From the NCBI RefSeq assembly GCF_020443705.1, contig NZ_JAIZZK010000018.1, positions 1 through 64,000 of the forward strand: 64,000 bases of DNA, written 5' to 3'. Shown here in pieces: positions 1 through 7,861 of this stretch; the stretch's first letter is position 1, and every line of letters starts with the position of its first letter. The notes beneath the pieces were generated by a model. The model was given only the letters and a program-made list of their open reading frames with translations. It ran no database searches and had not been told where the DNA came from. Origin of the DNA: Clostridium algoriphilum. GTDB lineage: Bacteria > Bacillota > Clostridia > Clostridiales > Clostridiaceae. A program made the position numbers and the translations under genes.

Positions 1-106
1 TCAGCGATATCTATTAGGTAATGCAGCATAAACAAAGCGCCTACCAAATGATAGACGCCTTACTTGAAATCTTTAATTATTTCCACTGTCTACTTGACAG
101 GGGGCA
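1..106 (+). mobile_element. Right-end remnant of an IS3-family insertion sequence
   Basis: A 20-base terminal repeat at 87-106 (TGTCTACTTGACAGGGGGCA) matches, in inverse orientation and with one difference, the outer end of the IS3-type element at 5750-5769. The bases before it would be the 3' end of the transposase gene in plus orientation, but no clear OrfB coding survives. The element may continue beyond the window start. Confidence 0.6.
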
Positions 107-132
107 GTTCATTTACAGAGTTACCTTTTGGC

Positions 133-303
133 TTACTTTTTTAAACAAGATACAAAAACCGCCACTAAAAAAATTTGAGCTGTCCAATTAGCAATGGAAC
201 CTATATTCCCTAATAAAAGGTCAAAATCAACAACCACTATGTTGTAATACAAGCATATTACTAATACGGATACGAAAGCGACCCCTACTTTTAGATGCTT
301 CAT
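133..303 (-). CDS. Small membrane protein, 56 aa
   Basis: The gene starts at an ATG preceded by AGGAGG seven bases upstream. A longer in-frame start exists but has no ribosome binding site. The product is almost all hydrophobic, with two predicted membrane segments (about residues 5-22 and 33-52) joined by a short acidic stretch (VDFD) and ending in CLKK. No family recognised. It stands alone between an IS remnant and a decayed germination gene. The site makes a real small gene likely; its function is unknown. Confidence 0.55.
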   Translation of the reverse strand: MKHLKVGVAFVSVLVICLYYNIVVVDFDLLLGNIGSIANWTAQIFLVAVFVSCLKK

Positions 304-342
304 AATACAACCTCCTAATAAATAATCTCTTGAATTATTCAT

Positions 343-599
343 TGGTTCATTGGATGTAGAATCATTTTTACATATTTTGCTGTCAATTTCATAATCTTTT
401 GTAAATAAATTTATGATCTTAAGTAGATATTTAAATTATTGACAGTTATAAAATAATTATTCAGTAAGGTTGATATATTAAACACTTACTCTATAAATCT
501 CGTATCATGGTGTCATTGATACTTTCACCAGTAAAGGTGTATACAAAATGGTGTAAATATTTTTTCACTACAATTTTAAATTCTCAATCAATTGGAGCA
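343..599. other. AT-rich stretch without a recognisable gene
   Basis: I see no supported gene here. Very AT-rich sequence separates the small membrane protein from the broken germination gene. A short minus-strand reading near 490-545 is open but too short to name. Confidence 0.4.
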
Positions 600-918
600 G
601 CGATACAAAATATGCTACTTGCTGGATTGGCCAACCATTGGCTTTGCAGCTGATTTTAATTGTCTATTTTCTCTGGTATCTCTCATACTTTTGCCGTTTC
701 CATTAACTATAATACTCGATATTTTACCTTCTTCCTCAAAGGAATATATTAAAAAAGGTATATTATAATTATTAGCAGAATCTTTATCTATTTGCTCCAG
801 CACCTACAGGGATTTGTAAATTTTCAACTAATTCTCCCTTTGAGCCTATAAAACATATAATAAAAATAAGTGTAACCGCAATTAAAATATAAATTTTATT
901 TTTTTTTATAGTTAACAA
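600..918 (-). pseudogene. Ger(x)C-family spore germination protein, N-terminal fragment
   Basis: The minus strand reads a hydrophobic leader, then KGELVENLQIPVGAGA, a frameshift near 800, then IDKDSANNYNIPFLIYSF and SMRDTRENRQLKSAAKPM. Ger(x)C proteins (the C subunit of nutrient germinant receptors, usually lipoproteins of about 350-400 aa) have this order: the PVGIG-type strand, the YSIP-type strand, and the TRENRQLK motif. Only the first ~100 residues remain, the frame is broken, and the reading degenerates after PMVG. No GerA or GerB partner lies nearby. Non-functional remnant. Confidence 0.65.
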
Positions 919-976
919 CCTAACATTTCGGTAATGCTTTTGCATTACGTTTGTATTAATCTGAAATTACACAAAA

Positions 977-1008
977 GTACCCCCTGAGAAATTATTCTCA
1001 GGGGGTAC
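977..1008. repeat. Hairpin repeat GTACCCCCTGAGAA..., copy 1
   Basis: A perfect 14-bp inverted repeat (GTACCCCCTGAGAA / TTCTCAGGGGGTAC) with loop ATTA. A second copy at 12789-12820 differs by a paired, compensatory change. The bases just before both copies (AATGCTTTTG, then ATTACACAA) are also alike, so the repeat unit is about 80 bases. Confidence 0.7.
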
Positions 1009-1070
1009 TGACTATTTATTAATGGTTTTATAATTTTAATTTTTATGTCCTCTTTTATTCAAACTAATAA

Positions 1071-1301
1071 CTAAGTTAACTTTCTCCCACACATAGGGCA
1101 ATAATTAATCTTAATAGTTTGAACTGATATATCATCATTATCGGAATGAATTTCGTTTTTGGAATCATTAATATACCACTGATTACCCCCTGTTGTACCT
1201 AATAGTTGTTTACCATCTTTACAATAAGTGCAACCCTTTGTATTAGTTAGCTGAATATTGTAACGCTCTTTATGATTATCCATAGTAAAACTGTAACCCA
1301 C
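1071..1301 (-). CDS. Small zinc-ribbon protein, 76 aa
   Basis: The start is GTG with AAGGGG upstream. Two CxxC pairs, CTYC near residues 24-27 and CPMC near 68-71, are separated by a hydrophilic region rich in D, N and Q, and should bind one metal. Small proteins of this layout, ending in CPMCGRKL, are common in Firmicute phages and mobile elements. The neighbours are gene fragments, which fits a mobile origin. No enzymatic function can be assigned. Confidence 0.55.
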   Translation of the reverse strand: MGYSFTMDNHKERYNIQLTNTKGCTYCKDGKQLLGTTGGNQWYINDSKNEIHSDNDDISVQTIKINYCPMCGRKLT

Positions 1302-1497
1302 AATCTACACCCCTTTTAATATATTTAAATATTAACTCATAATTATTTTTGTGCTTTTAATTTGGTTATAAAATTTCCACCATCCTCAATTTTGATTTGA
1401 TAATATAATTCAAAACATCATTTTATTTATCTCTCAACTAATTGATTTGCAAATTAGTTGCAATTAATACCAATAAATAAAAAATGCAAAGGTAATA
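1302..1497. other. Intergenic, nothing recognised
   Basis: AT-rich spacer between the zinc-ribbon gene and the inverted copy of the araC promoter region. No coding sequence or clear hairpin was seen. Confidence 0.4.
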
Positions 1498-1713
1498 GAC
1501 CACTTTTGCAAGATTCTATACCACAGGTATAAAGATTAAGTTCTATGTTAGAATAATATTTTTCATTAGAAAAAATAAAAGTCATTTCTTACACCTCTTA
1601 TAATAAAATAGTTGTCACATGACAACTTTAAATGTCTACATTATGCTATATAAATATAGCATGTAAACCATTAAAATAAAAGTAGTATAAACTACTTAAT
1701 TGCATATAGGATT
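1498..1713 (-). repeat. Inverted copy of the araC promoter and 5' end
   Basis: This segment is the reverse complement of 11696-11907, nearly base for base, with a 3-base and a 1-base length difference and very few substitutions. It carries both promoter palindromes, the ribosome binding site, the ATG (minus strand, at 1585) and about the first 30 codons of the AraC regulator, then breaks off. It is a non-functional fragment, but it could still bind whatever recognises the palindromes. Confidence 0.9.
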
Positions 1714-1866
1714 AATTATGTTGTATGTATTTTATTAGGTATCTAGTAAGCTTCCCCTATATACACTTCAATATTTATGTCTGTACACTTAAGAATATTG
1801 TTGATGTGTACGATATAGTTATAGGTTAACTTTTGGGGGTTTACATAGAAGGATTGTTGGAATGAG

Positions 1867-2061
1867 GTGATGTTATTGGAATTAGAGTGGACCCAACAAA
1901 TAGTAACAGATGAGATTATGAAATATAAAGAATTATTAGATGAGGGAATTATAACAAAAGAAGAGTTTTTTGTTAAGGAAGAAGAATTATTGAGAAAAAT
2001 AGCAAAGAAGAAGTCAAATTCTTGGTTTAGGAAATCACACCCTTTCATAACATCGAAATAG
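1867..2061 (+). pseudogene. SHOCT-type C-terminal fragment
   Basis: A 64-codon reading whose middle, MKYKELLDEGIITKEEF followed by EEELL, is the short C-terminal SHOCT helix pair found at the end of many bacterial proteins. The start is GTG or the adjacent ATG. SHOCT modules normally follow a larger domain, absent here, so this is most likely the 3' end of a lost gene. A free-standing small protein cannot be excluded. Confidence 0.45.
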
Positions 2062-2094
2062 AGGAACTTACTAATGATTTGTGGAACTAGTTTT

Positions 2095-2218
2095 ATGGAG
2101 CAGAAATGCACACCTGTGGGAACATTACCTTTATACTGGAGACAAGTACTTTTTAGAAAACCCCGCAGAGTTTGTTTTAGATTATTTGACATTAGACCCT
2201 AAAAGTGTAAAAGAATGA
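2095..2218 (+). pseudogene. Glycoside hydrolase fragment, GH95-like
   Basis: The plus strand reads SRNAHLWEHYLYTGDKYFLE followed by AEFVLDYL and a TGA stop. HLWEHYxFTGDKxFL is typical of GH95 alpha-L-fucosidases and relatives, where the next residues are a helix missing here. The fragment therefore appears both truncated and internally deleted. It lies between the SHOCT remnant and an integrase fragment. Confidence 0.45.
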
Positions 2219-2234
2219 AAAGGGAGTAATTATA

Positions 2235-2417
2235 TCTGGAGAAATAGGCACTCACACCCTACGTAAAACTTTTGGCTACCATGCATATCAAAATGGATCT
2301 TCATTAGAATTACTTATGGACATATTTAACCATTCTTCAAAAGCACAGACTTTAAGATACATTGGAATTACTGAAGAACAAAAGAAAGAAGTTTATTTAC
2401 AGTCTAATTTAGGCTAG
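2235..2417 (+). pseudogene. Tyrosine recombinase, C-terminal catalytic fragment
   Basis: Sixty codons read through THTLRKTFGYHAYQNG, LMDIFNHSSKAQTLRYIGIT and a TAG stop. These are the C-terminal boxes of phage-type integrases: the HxLR arginine with following GYH, the H of FNHSS, and the Tyr of LRYIGI. The N-terminal two thirds are missing. An N-terminal fragment of apparently the same family lies at 14575, downstream on the same strand, so the two halves are in the wrong order to be one split gene. Confidence 0.7.
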
Positions 2418-2573
2418 TGGAATGGCTTTTAAGGGTCGATACAAATATCGGTTGTAAAAATTCATTACAAAGTGTGGTAAATAATGATAATATTATATAT
2501 AGGACTTACGACGTAGTCGTAGAAAAATGTGATGTAAGACTATTTATATTTGTAGAAATGGGGAGATTGTTTA

Positions 2574-2951
2574 ATGAAATTAAGAGCGACTGTTTTGGAT
2601 TCTGATAATTCAGAAGAACTATCGAATTTTTATCAAAATTTATTAGGTTGGAAGAAAAAAGTATATCACATGGATGATAAATATATTATTGTATACAGTG
2701 ATAAAAACGAAGCGACATCTTTGGTATTTCAAGAAATTCCTAATTATAAAAGACCAGTGTGGCCACCTGAGGATGAAAAACAACAACCAATGGCTCATTT
2801 AGACTTTTTTGTTAAAATGGATGAGTTAGATAAAGAAATTGCCCATGCAATTTCCTGTGGTGCAAGGTTAGCAGATATTCAATTTTCAGCAGAATGGACA
2901 GTTATGATTGACCCTGCTGGGCATCCTTTTTGTCTTATTTTGATGCATTAA
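2574..2951 (+). CDS. VOC-family (glyoxalase/bleomycin-resistance-like) protein
   Basis: 125 aa, with GGGGAG ahead of the ATG. It has the vicinal-oxygen-chelate layout: an N-terminal strand (MKLRATVLDS), ELSNFYQNLLGW near residues 15-26, AHLDFFVKMDELDKEI near 75-90, and a last strand DPAGHPFCLI. Members act as small lyases, dioxygenases or drug-binding proteins and cannot be told apart from sequence. The full length and absence of frameshifts make this the only intact gene in the first 3.8 kb besides two small ORFs. Confidence 0.8.
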   Translation: MKLRATVLDSDNSEELSNFYQNLLGWKKKVYHMDDKYIIVYSDKNEATSLVFQEIPNYKRPVWPPEDEKQQPMAHLDFFVKMDELDKEIAHAISCGARLADIQFSAEWTVMIDPAGHPFCLILMH

Positions 2952-3053
2952 AAATCTAATGATTAAATTAAACGAGCCTAACCCTACCACGCAATCTTCA
3001 TTTATTGTTCATCAACTTTAAAAGGCAGCAATGCCTTTTTTCTATATAATCTA

Positions 3054-3635
3054 CTAATATACCTTTTTGGCGGGATAGGCAAAAACACCCATAATATAAT
3101 CCAGTTCATTCTTTTTAACGACATGTTCCCAATTTACTCTAAGTGCATTTCTATGAATTATATTAGCTTTTTTCTTAATAGGGAAATCTATTAAATTCAT
3201 ACCAAAATAGTTTGAAACTTCCTTGTCCATCTGGTGCTTCATTAATAACATTCCTACTTCAGCAATTTGTGATGGGAACTCTTCAATCTCAATACCATAG
3301 AACTGTTCAACAGATACTTTACACAAGATATCAATAAGTATCATTTGTCTATTATCATATATCATTTTTAGTATTTCAAATTCTAACAATCTAAGTTCTC
3401 GATATGCAATTATAAGAGAATTTCCGCAACCACAAGCTGGGTCTAAAAACTTTAGCTTTGCAATTTTATCATGCAACTCCATTAATTCTACTTTTGTATT
3501 CTTCCTTTTTTCAAATTCATTCCATAACTCATCAAGGAATAATGGTTTAATCAACTTTAAAATATTCTCCTCACTTGTATAATGTGCACCTAATGACCTA
3601 CGTTCTTCCTTACCCATTATACATTGCCAATTCCG
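3054..3635 (-). pseudogene. MmeI-like (type IIL) DNA methyltransferase fragment
   Basis: The reading contains ERRSLGAHYTSEENILK, then LKFLDPACGCGNSLIIAYRE (SAM-binding motif I) and FYGIEIEEFPSQIAEV. This order is typical of the methylase part of MmeI-type fused restriction-modification enzymes, which are about 900 aa. The catalytic NPPF-type motif should follow ELDYIMG, but the frame runs instead into VFAYPAKKVY and stops, so the gene is cut at the active site. The open frame continues upstream of the first ATG without a ribosome binding site, showing that the 5' end is also lost. Confidence 0.75.
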
Positions 3636-3715
3636 ATTGAGTTAATAATAAAAAATAAATATTGTAAAAAAATTGAGAAATAGTTGATTATCAAGGTTAT
3701 AGTGAACCAAAAGAA

Positions 3716-3742
3716 AGACCCATCTGGATCCCAGATGGGTCT
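3716..3742. terminator. Strong hairpin, terminator-like
   Basis: A perfect 12-bp stem (AGACCCATCTGG / CCAGATGGGTCT) with a 3-base loop, followed by TTTAAT. No intact gene ends just upstream on the plus strand. Confidence 0.6.
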
Positions 3743-3748
3743 TTAATA

Positions 3749-3770
3749 GTGCGCCCGGTGGAAAAACATG
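3749..3770 (+). other. Possible 5' end of a group II intron remnant
   Basis: GTGCGCCCGG begins six bases after the hairpin at 3716-3742. Group II introns begin with GTGYG, and class C introns insert just behind terminator-like hairpins. No intron domain or reverse transcriptase follows. Confidence 0.25.
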
Positions 3771-3788
3771 AATCGTGAAATCTTAATT

Positions 3789-3840
3789 TTAATTGAGAAT
3801 ATACACTCAATTTATGCATTATCTTTCACTTTTCACATTA
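3789..3840 (+). repeat. Dispersed repeat AATTGAGAATATRCACT, copy 1
   Basis: About 50 bases (AATTGAGAATATACACT, TTTATGCATTAT, CACATTA) recur at 26358-26416 in the same orientation and in part at 27791-27832 inverted. No ORF is attached. Function unknown; possibly an IS end. Confidence 0.6.
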
Positions 3841-3905
3841 AATTAAAAATATTAATCTTCCCTATTTTTAATTTAATATTTATATATAATAATCGTTTTC
3901 GTTCA

Positions 3906-5555
3906 TTATGAGGAATATATCTTATATCCATTTCTACCATTGCGCTTAACTTCATACATAGCTGAATCAGCCTTCTTACTTAATGTGTCTTCATCAATTC
4001 CGTGCTCAGGGAATATACTTATGCCAATACTTGCTCCGATAAATAATTTGTTTTCCTTATAGGTAAAAGCTGTGCTTAATGTTTCCAAAGCAGCTCCTGC
4101 AATTTTTTCAGCATTTGCAGAGACTTTCAAATTTCTTAATATTATTATGAATTCATCACCACCAATTCTATAAACTTCATCCGTTGACCTAATAATGCTT
4201 TTTAATCTCACAGCTACAGTTTTAAGAATATTATCTCCAGCTTCATGGCCATAATTATCATTAGCACTCTTAAATTTATCCAGATCTATAAAAAGGAACG
4301 CAAATTTTTCGCGTTTGTTATCTAATAGTATGTTAACATCTTCCCGCATTTTTTTTCTATTAGAAAGTTCTGTAAGGGCATCATAATATACCAAATGGCA
4401 TATTTGCTCTTCTGCAAATAGTCTATCTGTAATCTCATTTTTAAGTTTAAGATTTGATTCTTCTAATTTTAAAGTATATTTCTTTTGTATTTCAGCCATC
4501 TTTTTTCTTTCAGAAACATCATGTAATAGAGTAACGATTCCTAATATATCTTTATATTTATCATATATAACTGTTGCTGATAGTTCACAGATAAGAGCTT
4601 CTTTATTTTCCCTGTGTAAATCAACTTCAATATTAATAACATTTTCTGCTTGAATTATAGTTTTGATATTAAAATTTCTGAAATTTATTATAGCATGGAG
4701 TGAATTCCCCTTTAATTCCTTATAATTATAACCTGTTACATTTAATGAAGCTTCATTACAATTTTTCACAAGAAAATCTTCACCCAATAAGAAAATCGGT
4801 TCGTTTACAGCTTCAAAAAGATATTCTGATACTAATTCATAAGAAATTGACATCATTTTATGTTTATTAATTGCGTACCACATTCCACTCATCCAAATAA
4901 AGATTGCTATAATCCCAGACGGAAAAACCTTAATACCCAGTGCAGGACAAATCAAATCTGATATTGCCGTTAAACAAAAAGTTATTAACGTGGTAATTAA
5001 AATAATTTTCATCTGTTTTCTGACTCTATTCTTTTGAGAATTTCTCATGTGAAAATATATTATTACAAAACCTGCTATAAATGAACCTGCAATATATATA
5101 CTAAAAACAGTACCAATAGTTGTAGAAGAATATAAATTATCTACAAATCCATAAGCTTCTCTACTTACTACTTTAGAGGGTCCATATATTAAATTACTTA
5201 TAAAAAATATCATTGAGGCAATATATAGTGAAAATTGTATTTTTGAGTTGGAGTTTTTTCGCTTTGTATCTTTAAGAGAAAATGCGAAGGATACCCATAA
5301 CCCATTTATAAAACACCAACCTAATGCAGAAACTATTCTCCATATATTTGCAATTTCCTCATTAGGAGAAATTAACATAAACGCATATCCTATCGCCCTA
5401 AGGCTAACAGAAATACATAAAGCAAAAAATATTATGTTGACTTTTGATTTATTATCTCGCTGATAGCTATAGACACCCAAAAATAAGTAGAAAATAAAAC
5501 ATATACATAATATTATAAACAACATCGTTTTAATATAATCCTCTAGTAGCATCAT
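3906..5555 (-). CDS. Membrane-bound PAS-GGDEF diguanylate cyclase
   Basis: 549 aa. Residues 1-230 hold about seven hydrophobic segments resembling the seven-helix input region of some sensor kinases. A PAS domain follows (about 235-345, VNEPIFLLGEDFLVKNCNEA), then a short coiled coil and a GGDEF domain (about 380-549). The signature RIGGDEF and the upstream FIDLDKFKSANDNYGHEAGD are intact, so c-di-GMP synthesis from two GTP at the membrane is expected. I see no RxxD inhibitory site just before GGDEF. GGGGGA precedes the ATG. It is monocistronic; the input signal is unknown. Confidence 0.9.
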   Translation of the reverse strand: MMLLEDYIKTMLFIILCICFIFYLFLGVYSYQRDNKSKVNIIFFALCISVSLRAIGYAFMLISPNEEIANIWRIVSALGWCFINGLWVSFAFSLKDTKRKNSNSKIQFSLYIASMIFFISNLIYGPSKVVSREAYGFVDNLYSSTTIGTVFSIYIAGSFIAGFVIIYFHMRNSQKNRVRKQMKIILITTLITFCLTAISDLICPALGIKVFPSGIIAIFIWMSGMWYAINKHKMMSISYELVSEYLFEAVNEPIFLLGEDFLVKNCNEASLNVTGYNYKELKGNSLHAIINFRNFNIKTIIQAENVINIEVDLHRENKEALICELSATVIYDKYKDILGIVTLLHDVSERKKMAEIQKKYTLKLEESNLKLKNEITDRLFAEEQICHLVYYDALTELSNRKKMREDVNILLDNKREKFAFLFIDLDKFKSANDNYGHEAGDNILKTVAVRLKSIIRSTDEVYRIGGDEFIIILRNLKVSANAEKIAGAALETLSTAFTYKENKLFIGASIGISIFPEHGIDEDTLSKKADSAMYEVKRNGRNGYKIYSS

Positions 5556-5749
5556 CTATTCCCCCTATAATCTCAGAACTTTCATGATCCATATGTACCT
5601 ACGTAAAGCTTGGATTTATAACCTCTTCGCCTAATGGCTTTATGCAAAAAATTATAGCTTTTTTATTCTTCCTTCTAATTTTATTTTTAACTCCTTCTGT
5701 AATATATGAATTGAATGGCAAAAAGCATACAACATAATTAAAATTGAAC

Positions 5750-6257
5750 TGCTCCCTGTCAAGTAGACAATGTAAATAATAAAAATTGACTTATGCGGCT
5801 AAAGCCCTAAATTCCATTTCTAGTTTTTTCATTGAAAGTTTTGTTCTATCTTCAAGTGTTAGTTCTTCTTCAGATTTATTCCTACCTCGTCTATCTTTAA
5901 GTGCAATTTCTTTACCAGATTCATATTTTTTAACCCATCGATATACTTGCTGGTAGGATACGTGATAAAACTCAGCAGCATGTTGATAGTCATTGCTGTA
6001 AGCAATACAGTACAATACAATTTCAATCCTTTCTTTCCAAGAGGTAGTTCTCCCGTTTGTCATAGATTGGGTCATTCCTTTCGTAGTTGCATTTATTCCT
6101 CTATGACAATTATACTTGTTTATCCATTTTACTAATACTGTATTATTAGATATTTCATACTTTTCCTCTGCAGTATATTTAGTTCTTTTAGCCACAAAAA
6201 TGCCCCCCTTTTGGTAACAGATTTTTATTATTTAATCTGTCTACTTTAAGGGGAGCA
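5750..6257 (-). mobile_element. Internally deleted IS3-family element (508 bp)
   Basis: Imperfect 20-bp terminal inverted repeats (5750-5769 and 6238-6257, TGCTCCC...AGTAGACA) enclose one fused reading frame. Intact IS3 elements are about 1.2-1.5 kb with orfA and orfB. Here almost all of orfB is gone, leaving a non-autonomous, MITE-like derivative. The related end at 87-106 shows that at least one other copy existed. Confidence 0.8.
5791..6195 (-). pseudogene. IS3 OrfA fragment fused to OrfB C-terminus
   Basis: 134 codons. The N-terminus (MAKRTKYTAEEKYEI) belongs to the first helix-turn-helix of OrfA, then jumps to VLVKWINKYN. The second helix-turn-helix (HAAEFYHVSYQQVYRWVKKYESG) and the basic DRRGRNKSEEEL segment follow. 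At KKLEME it joins FRALAA and stops, which looks like the C-terminus of OrfB (usually ...PVEFRALAA). Two deletions thus removed part of OrfA and the whole DDE catalytic domain. It could still bind the inverted repeats but cannot transpose. Confidence 0.75.
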
Positions 6258-6343
6258 TATCAAATTATCTTGAGTGCTTTTGCTTTTAATGAACACCTTT
6301 TACATAATCATGAAAGTTAAAATATATGAAGATAAATAATATA

Positions 6344-7801
6344 CTAATTATAATTTATCTTCTTTAAATTCCATAAATCTAATTCAGATATAAATAGATT
6401 TTCCTGGCTTTTTATTTCTATACTTAACTCATTATTTTTAGGAAAATACATTACTGTTGTTGCTTCGATTCCATCTTGATAGTAAATTTCTATAATAGAA
6501 TTATCAATGAATATATGAAACTTTAAACTGTTTGACGCTTTTAACTTAAATTTTCTAATTCCATTTGGCTTAAGCTTCATGTGATTTCTGTCAATAATAC
6601 ATACTTGAGTATTTTTATTATACATTAATGATATATATTCATTTTTAAATTTAAATTTAATTTCCACAAGAGTATTTAAATTTAAATCTAGATTTAACTT
6701 CATTTCTAAAGTTCTTGAACTTGGATTTATTGTATATTCTTTAGTCTCTATATTTCTCAATTCTAATTGCTTATCTTTTCTTAATTTTTCTAAAGCTTTA
6801 AACGGTCTTTGATATAGCACTCCATCTTTTTCTTCTAATACTCTAGGCATAGATAATGCAAAAACTCTTCCATCCCTATTATTACTTGGATATTCCTCTT
6901 CCTTTTCAGGCATTCCCACCCAAGCTATCATTATATTTTCATTATTGTATTTAAAGACTTGCGGAGCATAAAATTCAAATCCCATATCTAGTTCTTTAAA
7001 TCCTTCATGATTTAAAGTTAATGTATTTAAATTCAAATTTCCTATTACATATCCTGATTGATATATATTTTGATATTTAAATTCTTCACCTTCTATTCCT
7101 TGTGGTGAAAAAATAAATGCATACTTTTCATTATCTAATTTAACCATATTAGGGCATTCCCACATATATCCAAAATCATTCATATTAGTTTTTAATTCAC
7201 CAACAAAATTCCATTCTTTTAAATTCTTCGAATTATATATAACAACTTTCCCTTTTAAATCATTAGTTTGAGTTCCTATAATTGAATAATAAATTTCATT
7301 TTCAATAAATACATATGGATCTCTAAAATGCGCTGTATACCCTTCTGGTTGACCATCAATTACAACTTCATTTTTTGTACAAATCCCATTTTTATCATAC
7401 GTAGCAATACATTGATAAGATGATCTTTCATTATTTTCATCTTTTACATTACCCGTATAAAATAAGTTTAATTTATCATCTCTAACTATCCCACAACCTG
7501 AATAACATCCATTCTTATCAAACCAATCTACTGGCTTTAAAACTACTTTTGGTTTTGAAAAATTAATAAAATCCTTAGTCCTAACCAAGCCCCAGTGTTT
7601 ATTATTATGTTCACAATCAAATGGATTCCATTGATAAAATATATAAAACTCTCCATTGTAATAACTTAGTCCGTTAGGATCATTAACTAAACCAAAGGGC
7701 ATTTCAATATGAAAATTATTTTTCCAAATACTACAATCTTCTTTTTTGTAATATTCATCTATCTGCTTTTTAACTTTATCGTATAAATTTTCTTCTATCA
7801 T
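6344..7801 (-). CDS. scrB: Sucrose-6-phosphate hydrolase (GH32)
   Basis: 485 aa from MIEENLYD, chosen because AGGAAAGGG lies seven bases before this ATG; a start eight codons upstream has none. It carries the GH32 nucleophile motif NDPNG (D41), the stabiliser HFRDPYV and the acid/base motif MWECPN, with the C-terminal beta-sandwich after about residue 330. It should hydrolyse sucrose 6-phosphate to glucose 6-phosphate and fructose. It is the third gene after the alpha-galactosidase and the EIIBC permease (60-base gap), so it probably handles the phosphorylated product of that permease. Confidence 0.9.
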   Translation of the reverse strand: MIEENLYDKVKKQIDEYYKKEDCSIWKNNFHIEMPFGLVNDPNGLSYYNGEFYIFYQWNPFDCEHNNKHWGLVRTKDFINFSKPKVVLKPVDWFDKNGCYSGCGIVRDDKLNLFYTGNVKDENNERSSYQCIATYDKNGICTKNEVVIDGQPEGYTAHFRDPYVFIENEIYYSIIGTQTNDLKGKVVIYNSKNLKEWNFVGELKTNMNDFGYMWECPNMVKLDNEKYAFIFSPQGIEGEEFKYQNIYQSGYVIGNLNLNTLTLNHEGFKELDMGFEFYAPQVFKYNNENIMIAWVGMPEKEEEYPSNNRDGRVFALSMPRVLEEKDGVLYQRPFKALEKLRKDKQLELRNIETKEYTINPSSRTLEMKLNLDLNLNTLVEIKFKFKNEYISLMYNKNTQVCIIDRNHMKLKPNGIRKFKLKASNSLKFHIFIDNSIIEIYYQDGIEATTVMYFPKNNELSIEIKSQENLFISELDLWNLKKINYN

Positions 7802-7861
7802 AAAAATCCCTTTCCTGCTAAACATATTATTATAGCTAACTCTCTAAATTACTTTAATTTT

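Noticed and set aside
1743-2192. 149-codon minus-strand reading
   Set aside because: Antisense to the SHOCT and GH95-like remnants, which read as real protein families on the plus strand; composition is poor in charged residues, as shadows are.
2417-2605. 62-codon plus-strand reading between the integrase fragment and the VOC gene
   Set aside because: No family, no RBS, overlaps the VOC start; the coding pattern is not protein-like.
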